A DNA stretch of 52,882 bases, taken from contig JADLGH010000057.1 in assembly GCA_020849425.1 (NCBI GenBank), forward strand, positions 1-52,882, in the 5' to 3' direction. Both the position numbers and the translations under genes were made by a program. Source of the DNA: Candidatus Dadabacteria bacterium. GTDB lineage: Bacteria; Desulfobacterota_D; UBA1144; Nemesobacterales; UBA2774. Positions 30,354-39,831 of this stretch are shown piece by piece (within the stretch, counting starts at the first letter, position 1; every line of letters starts with the position of its first letter). The notes under the pieces were generated by a model. That model did not search any database. It saw only the letters and a list, made by a program, of their open reading frames with translations, and was not told the DNA's origin.

Positions 30354-31001
30354 ATGGCAATCAGTATAGAGAAAGAAGGCAAGACGGTATCCGACGCCAC
30401 CATAAGCGCCTGCGAGGCCCTCGGCGTCGCCAGGAGCGAAATAGAAGTCGAAGTCCTAGACGAGGGCTCCAGGGGCGTCTTCGGCATAGGCAGCCGGAAC
30501 GCCAGGGTCAGGGCCACATTGAAAAACCAGAATCTCAGCGACAAGGGCCTTAAATCCAAAAAAGCCCTCGAAGACATTCTCGGTTACCTGATCCCGACGT
30601 TCCAGGTGGGCCTCCGCGAAAACCAGGACAGGATAAGGCTCGAAATCCGCGACACGAACGACAAGGGCCTCCTCATCGGCAGGAGGGGCGAGATGATAAA
30701 GTCCCTCGAATACCTCGTGGGAAAAATAGCCGCCAGGGACTGCGAGACCGGCAAGGAAAAGAGGGTCTCCATCGACATCGACGGTTACAAGAGCAAAAAG
30801 GACAACAAGATATCCGATCTCGTCAGGGAAACGATAGAAAAGGTAAGAAAGACGAAAAAGCCCGTATCCCTGGGCCCGCTCTCGGCGGCCGATAGAAGGA
30901 CGGCCTATCTTACGCTCAAAAGAGAAAGGGGCGTCAGCTACGAGACAAAAATCGAAAACGATGAAAAAACCATAATAATCACGCCGTCGTCCAGGGGCTG
31001 A
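30354..31001 (+). CDS. jag: Jag/KhpB-family RNA-binding protein (KH + R3H)
   Basis: N-terminal Jag domain EVEVLDEGSRGVFGIGSRNARV; GLLIGRRGEMIKSLEYLV; R3H-like LGPLSAADRRTAYLTLKRERGVSYETKIE. Confidence 0.92.
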   Translation: MAISIEKEGKTVSDATISACEALGVARSEIEVEVLDEGSRGVFGIGSRNARVRATLKNQNLSDKGLKSKKALEDILGYLIPTFQVGLRENQDRIRLEIRDTNDKGLLIGRRGEMIKSLEYLVGKIAARDCETGKEKRVSIDIDGYKSKKDNKISDLVRETIEKVRKTKKPVSLGPLSAADRRTAYLTLKRERGVSYETKIENDEKTIIITPSSRG

Positions 31002-31066
31002 GAACCGTCGGCGCTTAGGGCGCGCGCCCGGATACATGTTGAACGGATGCAAATCAGGAGATCGAG

Positions 31067-31381
31067 ATGAGCGACAAGCGTAGCAAACCCGAAGAAGAGT
31101 ATTTCGCCAAGGAAGAATCGGAAAAAGCCAAGAGACTAAAAGAAAAGCTCAAGGAAGAAACAGAGGCCGAAGAAAGGGAGCGCATAAAGGCGGCATGCTA
31201 CATGAAATGCCCCAAGTGCGGCGGGCAGCTCCACGAGGTCACGTTCCGCGGCGTCAGCATAGACCGCTGCAGCTCCTGCGGGGGCGTATGGCTCGACGCG
31301 GGCGAGCTCGAAAAGCTGGCGGGCGAAGAGGACAAGAGCGTAATAACCGATATCCTCGGATTCTTCAGCGGAAAGAAATAA
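31067..31381 (+). CDS. zf-TFIIB-type zinc-ribbon protein
   Basis: MKCPKCGGQLHEVTFRGVSIDRCSSCGGVWLDAGELEKL. Confidence 0.88.
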   Translation: MSDKRSKPEEEYFAKEESEKAKRLKEKLKEETEAEERERIKAACYMKCPKCGGQLHEVTFRGVSIDRCSSCGGVWLDAGELEKLAGEEDKSVITDILGFFSGKK

Positions 31382-31382
31382 T

Positions 31383-31853
31383 TCACGTATCCCTGGCCCT
31401 GAGAGTCCTGAAAAACTCGCGGAGGAGGGAAGAGCTCTCTCCCTCCAGGACGCCCTCGCGCCATTCCACCCTGTGGTTAAGTCTCTCGTAATCCGCGGGG
31501 TTCATCACCGACGCGACCGCCCCCGCCTTTGGGTCCCTCGCCCCGAAAACGAGCCTTCCTATCCTAGCGTTTATAATCGCACCCATGCACATCATGCACG
31601 GCTCCAGCGTAACGTAGATAGCCGCTCCCTCGAGCCTCCAGCTTCCGAGGGTGCGCGAGGCTTCCCGTATTGCAATTATCTCTGCGTGGTCCGTGGGGTT
31701 TTGGGAGGATTCCCTCATGTTTCGCCCGGTGGAGAGGACTCTCCCCGAGCCGTCGACGATTACCGCGCCTACCGGAACTTCGCCCATGCGCCCGGCCTCC
31801 TCTGCTTCCGCGAGGGCCAGACGCATGAGCTGTTCGTCTTTTTTCAATATCAT
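31383..31853 (-). CDS. tadA: tRNA-specific adenosine deaminase
   Basis: TDHAEIIAIREASRTLGSWRLEGAAIYVTLEPCMMCMGAIINARIGRLVFGARDPKAGAV. Confidence 0.92.
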   Translation of the reverse strand: MILKKDEQLMRLALAEAEEAGRMGEVPVGAVIVDGSGRVLSTGRNMRESSQNPTDHAEIIAIREASRTLGSWRLEGAAIYVTLEPCMMCMGAIINARIGRLVFGARDPKAGAVASVMNPADYERLNHRVEWREGVLEGESSSLLREFFRTLRARDT

Positions 31854-31894
31854 CGGTTGCGAGCGGCGGCCCGATGAAAGCGCCGCGCCGTTCG

Positions 31895-33622
31895 TTACTT
31901 CCTTGCGCTGAATTTAAGCCCGGCTTTCTGCCTGTCCCAGGTCTTGTCGGTGATTTCCTTTATCTCGGCGACCTTGATTTTCTGCGTCGCCGTCACCGGG
32001 AAGCCGTCTTCGTAGACCTCTATAAACCTCGGGACCATCGCGACCATGACCTTCTCGGCCATCCACTTCGAAAACTCCACGGGATCGAAGGTCGCGCCCT
32101 GCTTTAAGGTCACGTTCAGCTTTATCTCGTCGTCCGATACGTTCGGGAGCCTTATGCCGACGGCCACGGCCTCCTGAATTGCCTCGTACTGCATCGCCAC
32201 GTCCTGAACGGCGATTGGGTCAACGTTCTCGCCCGAGACCCTTATCCTGCTGAACCTTCCGACGAAGTAATACCTGCCGTCTATGCCCCTCGCGAAGAGG
32301 TCGTCCGAATTAAAGAAGCCGTCGTCGTCGAAGGCCTCCCTCGTTCTCCTCTCGTCCTTGAAGTATTCGTTAAGCGTGGTGTGCGGTATGAGCGGCTTTA
32401 TGTAAAGAAGGCCCTTGGCCTCGTCCGGCGGAACCGGGTTCTCGTACGGGTCCCAGAACGGCCTCATTACCTGCGACGGATCGGCCGGGTCCCTGAGCTC
32501 TACGTAATACCCCTCCATGGGGAATCCCGAGGAGCCCGGGCGGTGGTCCTCCGGGTCCTTCCAGAGCACCATTCCCATCTCGGTCGAGCCGTACCCGTCT
32601 ATAACCCTGACGCCGAACCTCTCCTGGAACTCCGGGAGGTTCCTCGGCGCCGGGGAGCCGAGCATTATTCTTACCTTGTGCTTCTTGTCCCATTCCGAAG
32701 GCTCCGCGGCCCAGAGGTATTCCGCGACTGCCCCGAGCATGTTGATCGACGTCGCTCCGCAGCCCGCCGCCCATTTCCAGAAGCTCGACGCCGAGAACCT
32801 GGGGAAAAACACTGCCGTCGCCCCTGCGCCCATAGCGCTGAAGAGGCACATCACCTGGGCGTTTGCGTGCCCGAGCGACAGTATGCTCATGAGAACGTCC
32901 CCGCTCCTTATGCCCTGCTGCTGGAGATACGAGCGCACCGTCAGCACGACGCCGCCGTGGTTTCTCGCGACGCCCTTGGGCATGCCGGTCGTTCCCGACG
33001 TGAACATGCACCTTTCCATGTCCTGCGTCGTCACCTCTACCCCGGTGTTATTGCCCGAAAACTTGTCGAACGTCGAGAACGGGAGCGTCTTTATGCCGCC
33101 GATCTCAGCCGGCACGGCCGCCGGGTCGCCGGTCATGAATATTACCTCGAGGCCCGTTAAATCCTTTCCTATCTCTTCTATAAACGGCACGCTGCCCGGG
33201 TCCATGACGAGCGCCTTCATTTCGGAATAATTGATAACGTATGCGAGCCTTTCGCCCTTTTCGTCCTTGTTTATCGGTACCGGGACGGCCCCGGTCTTAT
33301 GTATTGCAAGGATGGATACCACGTATTCGGAGCAGTTCAGCATGTACATGCCTACCTTGTCGCCCTTCTTTACACCGAACTCGTCCTTAAGACCGTTAGC
33401 CACCCTGTTGGCCCATTCGTTCGTCTCTTTGTAGGTATAGCTTTCCGTTATCTCTCCCTCGGGGTTGCCGACCCTGAACATGGTCTTCTCCGGGAAACGT
33501 TCGGCTCCTGCTTCGAGGCACTTGGTTATAGGCTGCCATTCGGACGTATCCTCGAATTTTCCGAAGGGTAGGGTGCCCTCGCCGAGGTACATCGCATCGC
33601 GGGGTTTAAACAATAAAAGCAT
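31895..33622 (-). CDS. AMP-dependent acyl-CoA synthetase/ligase (paralogue 1)
   Basis: CMFTSGTTGMPKGVARNHGG; IDGYGSTEMGMVLW; DLFARGIDGRYYFVGRFSRIRVSGENVDP. Confidence 0.93.
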   Translation of the reverse strand: MLLLFKPRDAMYLGEGTLPFGKFEDTSEWQPITKCLEAGAERFPEKTMFRVGNPEGEITESYTYKETNEWANRVANGLKDEFGVKKGDKVGMYMLNCSEYVVSILAIHKTGAVPVPINKDEKGERLAYVINYSEMKALVMDPGSVPFIEEIGKDLTGLEVIFMTGDPAAVPAEIGGIKTLPFSTFDKFSGNNTGVEVTTQDMERCMFTSGTTGMPKGVARNHGGVVLTVRSYLQQQGIRSGDVLMSILSLGHANAQVMCLFSAMGAGATAVFFPRFSASSFWKWAAGCGATSINMLGAVAEYLWAAEPSEWDKKHKVRIMLGSPAPRNLPEFQERFGVRVIDGYGSTEMGMVLWKDPEDHRPGSSGFPMEGYYVELRDPADPSQVMRPFWDPYENPVPPDEAKGLLYIKPLIPHTTLNEYFKDERRTREAFDDDGFFNSDDLFARGIDGRYYFVGRFSRIRVSGENVDPIAVQDVAMQYEAIQEAVAVGIRLPNVSDDEIKLNVTLKQGATFDPVEFSKWMAEKVMVAMVPRFIEVYEDGFPVTATQKIKVAEIKEITDKTWDRQKAGLKFSARK

Positions 33623-33677
33623 AGTACTCCTCCTTTGGTGGCTTCATTTTTTGGTCTTTTCCTGTCTCAGACTTATT

Positions 33678-33706
33678 ACAATAAGAAAGTCGACAAAATT
33701 TGTCAA
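33678..33706 (-). promoter_or_regulatory. sigma70-type promoter with overlapping inverted repeats for acyl-CoA synthetase paralogue 1
   Basis: Minus strand: TTGACA (33701-33706), 17-bp spacer, TATTGT (33678-33683); palindromes GACAAA-A-TTTGTC (33692-33704) and CTTATT-AC-AATAAG (33672-33685) overlap it. Confidence 0.65.
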
Positions 33707-33845
33707 CCTGAAAATAATCAAAAAATGTAATGTTTAGTGGAGATTGGTGAATTATCTAAGCATCTATATGCTTGCCCCTCTCCCGCTTTCTAACCACCCC
33801 CCGGTATCCGCCGCGTCTCCGCAGGCGCCGGTTTTAAGGAAAAGT

Positions 33846-35570
33846 TTACCTCGCCCTGAACTTTAACCCCACCTTGTTTCTGTCCCACGTCTTTTCCGTT
33901 ATCTCTTTAATCTCGGCGACCTTTATCTTCTGGGACGCCGTCATCGGAAACCCGTTTTCATAGATTTCTATAAACCTCGGCACCATGAACACCGGGTTTC
34001 GCTCCGCCATCCACTTCGAAAATTCGACCGGGTCGAACTCTGCCCCCTTTTCGAGCGTTACGTTCAGCTTTATCTCGTCGTCCGATATGTCGGGGAGCCT
34101 TATGCCGACCACTATGGCCTCGTGTATGCCCTCGTACATATTCGCCGCGTCCTGAACGGCTATGGGGTCCACGTTCTCGCCCGAAACCCTGATCCTGCTG
34201 AACCTCCCCTGGAAGTAATACCTTCCGTCTATGCCCCTCGCGAAGAGGTCGTCCGAATTAAAGAAGCCGTCGTCGTCGAAGGCCTCCCTCGTTCTCCTCT
34301 CGTCCTTGAAGTATTCGTTAAGCGTGGTGTGCGGTATGAGCGGCTTTATAAACAGAAGCCCCTTGGCGTCGTCGGGCGGTCTCGGCGATTCGCCCGGGTC
34401 CCAGAACGGCCTCATGACCCTGCTCGTGTTCTCGGGGTCCCTGAGCTCGAGATAATATCCCTCCATCGGGTATCCCGAGCCCCCGGGGCGCGTGTCCTCG
34501 GGGTCGTTCCAGAGCGCCATCCCCATCTCGGTCGAGCCGTACCCGTCTATGACGCGCGTGTTGAAACGCTCCTGGAATTCCTTGAGCTGCTTCGGGGCAG
34601 GCCCCGAAAGGACCATTCTCACCCTGTGCCTCTTGTCCCATTCGCCGGGCTCGGCCGCCCACAGGTATTCCGACACCGCTCCCAGCATGTTAACGCACGT
34701 CGCCTCGCACTCCGCCGCCCACTTCCAGAAATTGGACGCCGAGAACTTCGGATAAAAAACTGCCGTCGCGCCCGCGCCGATGGCTGTAAACAGGCACATC
34801 ACCTGGGCGTTCGCGTGCCCGAGCGTAAGGACGCTCATAAGCACGTCCCCGCTCCTTACGCCGTGCTGCTGTATGTATCCCCTGACGGTCAGTATCACAC
34901 CGCCGTGGTTCCTGGATACGCCCTTCGGCATGCCCGTCGTCCCTGACGTAAACATGCATCTCTCCACGTCCGACACCTTCACGTCCACGCCCGGGTTCCC
35001 GCTCGAATATTCGTCGAATACGGAAAAGGGGAGGGCCTTTACGCCGCCTGCGGATTCCGGAACGGCGTTCGGGTCCCCGGTGACGAATACATACTCTAAC
35101 TTATCCAGATTCTTTGCTATTTCGTCCAGCATTGGGATGCTCTCGGGGTCTACGACGAGGGCCTTCATCTCCGAGTAATTTATAATGTAAGCGAGCCTGT
35201 CGCCCTTCTCGTCCTTGTTTATGGGCACCTGCACCGCGCCCGCTTTATGTATCGCGATTATCGAAATGACGTACTCCGACGAGTTCAGCATGTATATGCC
35301 GACCCTGTCGCCCTTCCTCACGCCGTAATCCTTTATGAAGCCGTTCGCAACGCGGTTGGCCCATTCGTTCGTCTCGCGGTATGTCTGGGTGTTTATGAGA
35401 TTCCCGTCCCTGTCCGCGACGCGGAACATGTTCTTTTCCGGGAATTCGGCCGCGCCCTGTTCGAGGTATCTGGTAATCGGAAGCCATTCCGACGTATCGT
35501 CGTAGCTTCCGAAAGGCAGGTTTCCCTCTCCTATATATTTCTGGTCACGCGGTTTGAATAAAAGCAGCAT
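33846..35570 (-). CDS. AMP-dependent acyl-CoA synthetase/ligase (paralogue 2)
   Basis: Colinear with 31895..33622 throughout; CMFTSGTTGMPKGVSRNHGG; IDGYGSTEMGMALW. Confidence 0.93.
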   Translation of the reverse strand: MLLLFKPRDQKYIGEGNLPFGSYDDTSEWLPITRYLEQGAAEFPEKNMFRVADRDGNLINTQTYRETNEWANRVANGFIKDYGVRKGDRVGIYMLNSSEYVISIIAIHKAGAVQVPINKDEKGDRLAYIINYSEMKALVVDPESIPMLDEIAKNLDKLEYVFVTGDPNAVPESAGGVKALPFSVFDEYSSGNPGVDVKVSDVERCMFTSGTTGMPKGVSRNHGGVILTVRGYIQQHGVRSGDVLMSVLTLGHANAQVMCLFTAIGAGATAVFYPKFSASNFWKWAAECEATCVNMLGAVSEYLWAAEPGEWDKRHRVRMVLSGPAPKQLKEFQERFNTRVIDGYGSTEMGMALWNDPEDTRPGGSGYPMEGYYLELRDPENTSRVMRPFWDPGESPRPPDDAKGLLFIKPLIPHTTLNEYFKDERRTREAFDDDGFFNSDDLFARGIDGRYYFQGRFSRIRVSGENVDPIAVQDAANMYEGIHEAIVVGIRLPDISDDEIKLNVTLEKGAEFDPVEFSKWMAERNPVFMVPRFIEIYENGFPMTASQKIKVAEIKEITEKTWDRNKVGLKFRAR

Positions 35571-35604
35571 TGGAATTCACCTCGGTTGATTAAACGGCTT
35601 TAGG

Positions 35605-35633
35605 AATATATAAATTACGGCCTGAAATGTCAA
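35605..35633 (-). promoter_or_regulatory. sigma70-type promoter for acyl-CoA synthetase paralogue 2
   Basis: Minus strand: TTGACA (35628-35633), 17-bp spacer, TATATT (35605-35610); flanked by CCTCGGTT (35580-35587) / AACCGAGG (35633-35640). Confidence 0.65.
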
Positions 35634-35688
35634 ACCGAGGCGCCCCGTGCGGGGCTTGTAAGATGCGGCTCGGAGGGGAATACGGGGG

Positions 35689-36273
35689 TCAGCCCCCGGC
35701 CCTTTCCCGTGCAAGGTTTATGAAATTCCGGAGTATGTCCTTACCGTGCCTGGTGAGTATGGATTCCGGATGGTACTGCACCCCTTCCATCAGGTGCTCT
35801 TTATGCCTTATCCCCATTATCTCCCCTTCGTCGGTCCACGCCGAGACCTCGAAGTCGTCCGGGAGCGTCCCCTTATCTACAAGTAGCGAATGGTACCTCG
35901 TCGCCTCGAAGGGGTTCGGTATATCCTTATATATACCCTTCTCGTCGTGCCTTATGGGCGACGTCTTCCCGTGAAGGAGCCTCCCCGCGCGCACTATCTC
36001 CGCCCCGTAGGCGTACGCCATCGACTGGTGCCCGAGACAAACCCCCAGTATCGGCGTCCTCCCGGCGAACTCCTTTATCACGTCCACCGAAATCCCGGCC
36101 TCCCTTGGCGTGCACGGCCCGGGCGAAACGACTATTATCTCCGGGCCCATCCTTCCCACGTCCTCGAGGCTTATCTTGTCGTTACGCGCCACGGTAACTT
36201 CCTCTCCGAGCTCCGAAAGATAATGGACCAGGTTATAGGTGAAGGAATCGTAGTTGTCTATCATCAGTATCAT
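35689..36273 (-). CDS. trpG: Anthranilate/aminodeoxychorismate synthase glutamine amidotransferase subunit
   Basis: MILMIDNYDSFTYNLVHYLSELG; ILGVCLGHQSMAYAYG; GVQYHPESILT. Confidence 0.93.
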   Translation of the reverse strand: MILMIDNYDSFTYNLVHYLSELGEEVTVARNDKISLEDVGRMGPEIIVVSPGPCTPREAGISVDVIKEFAGRTPILGVCLGHQSMAYAYGAEIVRAGRLLHGKTSPIRHDEKGIYKDIPNPFEATRYHSLLVDKGTLPDDFEVSAWTDEGEIMGIRHKEHLMEGVQYHPESILTRHGKDILRNFINLARERAGG

Positions 36274-36291
36274 GATATTTCTCCGCCCGGG

Positions 36292-37773
36292 TCAGAGTCC
36301 CGACTTGGCGACCTCTATCGCCCTCACTAGGGCCTTCACCTTGTTCACCGTCTCCTGGTATTCCTTCTCCGGGTCCGAATCGGCCACTATGCCCGCCCCG
36401 GCCTGAACGTAGATCTCGCCGTCCTTTATGACGAAGGTCCTTATGGTTATGCATGTGTCCATGTTCCCCGAAAAGCTGAAATACCCCACCGCGCCGCCGT
36501 ACGCCCCCCTCCGCGAAGGCTCCATCTCCTCGATTATCTCCATCGCGCGCACCTTCGGCGCCCCCGAGAGCGTCCCCGCCGGGAACGTCGCCTTTATGAC
36601 GTCGAGCGCGTCCCTGTCCGGGCGGAGTTTCGCGATTACGTTCGACACTATGTGCATTACGTGCGAGTATTTTTCGACGATCATGAGCTCGTCCACCTTC
36701 ACGGTGCCCGTCTCGGCGATTCTCCCGAGGTCGTTCCTCGCCAGGTCCACGAGCATTATATGCTCGGCCCGCTCCTTGGGGTCGGCCAGGAGCTCGTCTT
36801 CGAGCTCCGAGTCCTCCGCCTCGTTCTTTCCCCTGGGCCGCGTCCCGGCTATGGGCCTGCTCTCGACCATCCCGTCCTCTACCCTCACCATAACCTCGGG
36901 CGACGATCCCACGAGCGTTTCCGAATCCGTTTTCAGATAGAACATGTACGGCGAGGGGTTTAAAACCCTGAGTGCGCGGTAAAGATCGAACTCGTCCACG
37001 TCGAGCTTCGTCTTCCATCTTTGTGATATGACGGCCTGTATTATGTCGCCCGCGTTTATGTATTCCTTCGTTTTCTCTACGGCTTTTTTGTAGTCCTCGG
37101 GCCTGAAGTTCGACACCAGCTCCGTCGCCGCTCCGGCTTCGGACTTGCCGTTCCTCTCGTAATATTCACCCGAAGGTTTTCTCAGCCTCCCGATGATCGT
37201 ATCTATCTTTTCGAGCGCCGCGTTATATGCGTCCCCGGCCTTCCCGGCGTTGGGCACGAACGCGTTGCAAATGATTTTTATTTTGTGGTTGACGTTGTCG
37301 AACACGAGCACCGAATCCGTTACCATGAAAAGCGAATCCCAGAGCCCGAGCTCGTCCTTTCCGGTCTCCGGCAGGTCCTCGAAGAACCTCACAATGTCAT
37401 AACAAAAATACCCTACCGCGCCACCGTGAAACCTCGGGAGCTCCTCCTCGACAACGGGCTTGTAACGGGACAACAGCTCCCTCAGGGTGTCCGTCGGGTC
37501 GCCGTTCTTCTTCGTCGTTACGCCGTCCTCTATAATCTCGATATCCCGGCCGCGAGACCTTATAATCACCGAAGGCTCCGCCCCTAAAAAGCTGTACCTT
37601 CCCCACTTCTCGCCGCCCTCGACGCTTTCGAGAAGGAACGCGAAATCGCCCGTCTCTATTTTTTTAAACGCCGAAACGGGCGTGTCGAAATCGGCGAGCA
37701 CCTCCCTCCATACGGGGACGAGGTTGCCCTTTTCGAGTTTCTTTTTGAACTCCTCGAACGTCGGGAAAATCAT
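36292..37773 (-). CDS. trpE: Anthranilate synthase component I
   Basis: SSPEVMVRVEDGMVESRPIAGTRPRG; DLARNDLGRIAETGTVKVDELMIVEKYSHVMHIVSNV; TFPAGTLSGAPKVRAMEIIEEMEPSRRGAYGGAVGYFSF. Confidence 0.94.
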   Translation of the reverse strand: MIFPTFEEFKKKLEKGNLVPVWREVLADFDTPVSAFKKIETGDFAFLLESVEGGEKWGRYSFLGAEPSVIIRSRGRDIEIIEDGVTTKKNGDPTDTLRELLSRYKPVVEEELPRFHGGAVGYFCYDIVRFFEDLPETGKDELGLWDSLFMVTDSVLVFDNVNHKIKIICNAFVPNAGKAGDAYNAALEKIDTIIGRLRKPSGEYYERNGKSEAGAATELVSNFRPEDYKKAVEKTKEYINAGDIIQAVISQRWKTKLDVDEFDLYRALRVLNPSPYMFYLKTDSETLVGSSPEVMVRVEDGMVESRPIAGTRPRGKNEAEDSELEDELLADPKERAEHIMLVDLARNDLGRIAETGTVKVDELMIVEKYSHVMHIVSNVIAKLRPDRDALDVIKATFPAGTLSGAPKVRAMEIIEEMEPSRRGAYGGAVGYFSFSGNMDTCITIRTFVIKDGEIYVQAGAGIVADSDPEKEYQETVNKVKALVRAIEVAKSGL

Positions 37774-37956
37774 CGAAACTAGAATATAAGGCGGCCTGTC
37801 AATGTCAAGAAACGGGGGAGAAATACGGCGTTCCCCTCGCGCTCCACTTCCGGTATCCGTCTTCTTGAAGCCGGCCCTTTACTTATGCGTCGCTCCTTGC
37901 CTTTGAGCGAATTTAGGCAATAGTATTGAATCCCCGGGAGCTAAAAGGTGCATTCG

Positions 37957-39342
37957 ATGAAAACGATAAACCCCGCTATATTCCGCGAATACGACATAAG
38001 GGGCGTCGTCGACGCCGACCTCGACGAAGGCGTCTACGAGACGATAGGTAAGGCGTTCGGCACATACGTAAAAGACCACGGCGGAAAGGTCCTGTCCCTC
38101 GGCCGCGACTGCCGGCTGAGCTCGCCCGGCTATGCCCGCGCGATGACGAGGGGCATAACCTCTACGGGCATAGACGTCGTGGATCTGGGAATGGTAACGA
38201 CGCCCATGCTCTACTTCTCCCTCTACAACCTCCCCGTTGACGGCGGCGTCATGATAACCGCGAGCCACAACCCCGGGGAATATAACGGCGTAAAGCTCTG
38301 CCTCGGCCGTGACTCCGTCTTCGGAGAAGAGATTCAAAAGATAAGGGAAATCGCCGACAGGGGCGAAGTCCACACCGGGGCCGGAACGGCGGCCGAAACA
38401 TCTATAGAAGAAAAGTACGTCGAGTTCTTAAAATCCAACGTCGAGATAAAGCCCGGCCTACGCCTGGCCGTCGATTACGGGAACGGCATGGTCGGTGTCA
38501 TAGGCCCCCGCGTGTTCGGGGAGTTCGGCTGCGACGTAAAAGAGCTCTACGTCACTCCCGACGGCACGTTCACGAACCACCATCCGGATCCCACGATCGA
38601 GGAGAACGTCGCCGAGCTCGCCGAAACGGTGGTCGGCGAGGGTTTCAGCCTCGGGATAGGTTTCGACGGCGACGGCGACAGGGTGGGCGTCGTGGACGGG
38701 GAGGGCCGCATAATATGGGGCGACATGCTCGTCCTCATATACGCGAGGGACGTCCTCTCCCGTAAGAAAGGGGCTGAGATAATAGGCGACGTCAAATGCT
38801 CGAACCGCCTCTTCGAGGGTATCGAGGCGGCCGGCGGAAAGCCCGTCATGTGGAAGACCGGCCACTCCCTCATCAAGAACAAGATGAAGAAGGACGGCGC
38901 GGCGCTCGCCGGCGAGATGAGCGGCCATATATTCTTCGCCGACAAGTTCTTCGGGTACGACGACGCCCTTTACGCCGCCCTCCGCCTGCTCGAAATCATC
39001 TCCTCCTCGGGAAAGACGATCCCCGAGCTCCTCGAAGGCGTCCCCCCGGCCGTATCGACGCCCGAAATAAGGCTCGACTGCCCCGAGGCCATCAAATTCC
39101 CGGTTGTCGAGCTCGTAAGGAAAAAGCTCGGCGAGAATTACAGGGTAATCGACATAGATGGGGCGCGTATAGAATTCCCCGACGGGTGGGGGCTCATAAG
39201 GGCGTCGAATACGCAGCCGGCCCTCGTTCTCAGGTTCGAGGCCCGGAGCGAAGAAAGAATGGCCGAAATCCGCTCTATCATAGAGCAGGCGCTTGCATCC
39301 GCTATGGAAGAATTATCCCGGGCAGGATTGGAACGGATGTGA
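37957..39342 (+). CDS. Phosphomannomutase/phosphoglucomutase
   Basis: FREYDIRGVVDADL; GVMITASHNPGEYNGVKL; GFDGDGDRVGVVD; ASNTQPALVLRFEA. Confidence 0.95.
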   Translation: MKTINPAIFREYDIRGVVDADLDEGVYETIGKAFGTYVKDHGGKVLSLGRDCRLSSPGYARAMTRGITSTGIDVVDLGMVTTPMLYFSLYNLPVDGGVMITASHNPGEYNGVKLCLGRDSVFGEEIQKIREIADRGEVHTGAGTAAETSIEEKYVEFLKSNVEIKPGLRLAVDYGNGMVGVIGPRVFGEFGCDVKELYVTPDGTFTNHHPDPTIEENVAELAETVVGEGFSLGIGFDGDGDRVGVVDGEGRIIWGDMLVLIYARDVLSRKKGAEIIGDVKCSNRLFEGIEAAGGKPVMWKTGHSLIKNKMKKDGAALAGEMSGHIFFADKFFGYDDALYAALRLLEIISSSGKTIPELLEGVPPAVSTPEIRLDCPEAIKFPVVELVRKKLGENYRVIDIDGARIEFPDGWGLIRASNTQPALVLRFEARSEERMAEIRSIIEQALASAMEELSRAGLERM

Positions 39343-39407
39343 TTTCTCTTTCACTTTTCTTTTTCCCCGGTGGAAGAGGGGCATACGGGGATTTATTCTT
39401 TTTAGTC

Positions 39408-39527
39408 TGTCATTCCTGCAACGATTCCGAACGAGTGAGGAATCGGACGCCCTCGAACAACTAAGAGGAAGGCCATCCAGTGCCGCTCGAAAGTAACCGA
39501 AATTAAAATAGCAGGCACCCATTCAGT
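39408..39527 (+). repeat. Full-length 120-bp family copy (R2-C1)
   Basis: TGTCATTCCTGCAACGATTCCGAACGAGTGAGGAATCGGACGCC...AAAATAGCAGGCACCCATTCAGT; gapless alignment to R2-A. Confidence 0.85.
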
Positions 39528-39629
39528 CTTCCGCCAGCAATCTGTCAAGAATTCCTTGACATCTACAATTGCGAGGGAGCGCCCCACGCGACCGCGGCAA
39601 TCTTCTTTTAATCCGCAATCCTTATAGCG

Positions 39630-39831
39630 TGTCATTCTCAGCAATTCCGAGCGAGCGAGGAATCACCACCCTTCTGTCATTCCCAACGGTTCTGAGCGTG
39701 CGCAAGAACCGGACGACTACGCCCTGAAGCGCAAGCGCTCATCCGGTACAGCTCAGAACATACCTTCTTTAGTATCAATGCCTGTATCGGGAATACATTA
39801 CCGCCAGCAATTAATCAAGTGCTTTTGTCAT
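39630..39831 (+). repeat. Truncated 5' stub plus copy R2-C2 with its 3' linker
   Basis: 39671-39831 matches 51726-51885 with about 8 differences by eye. Confidence 0.85.
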
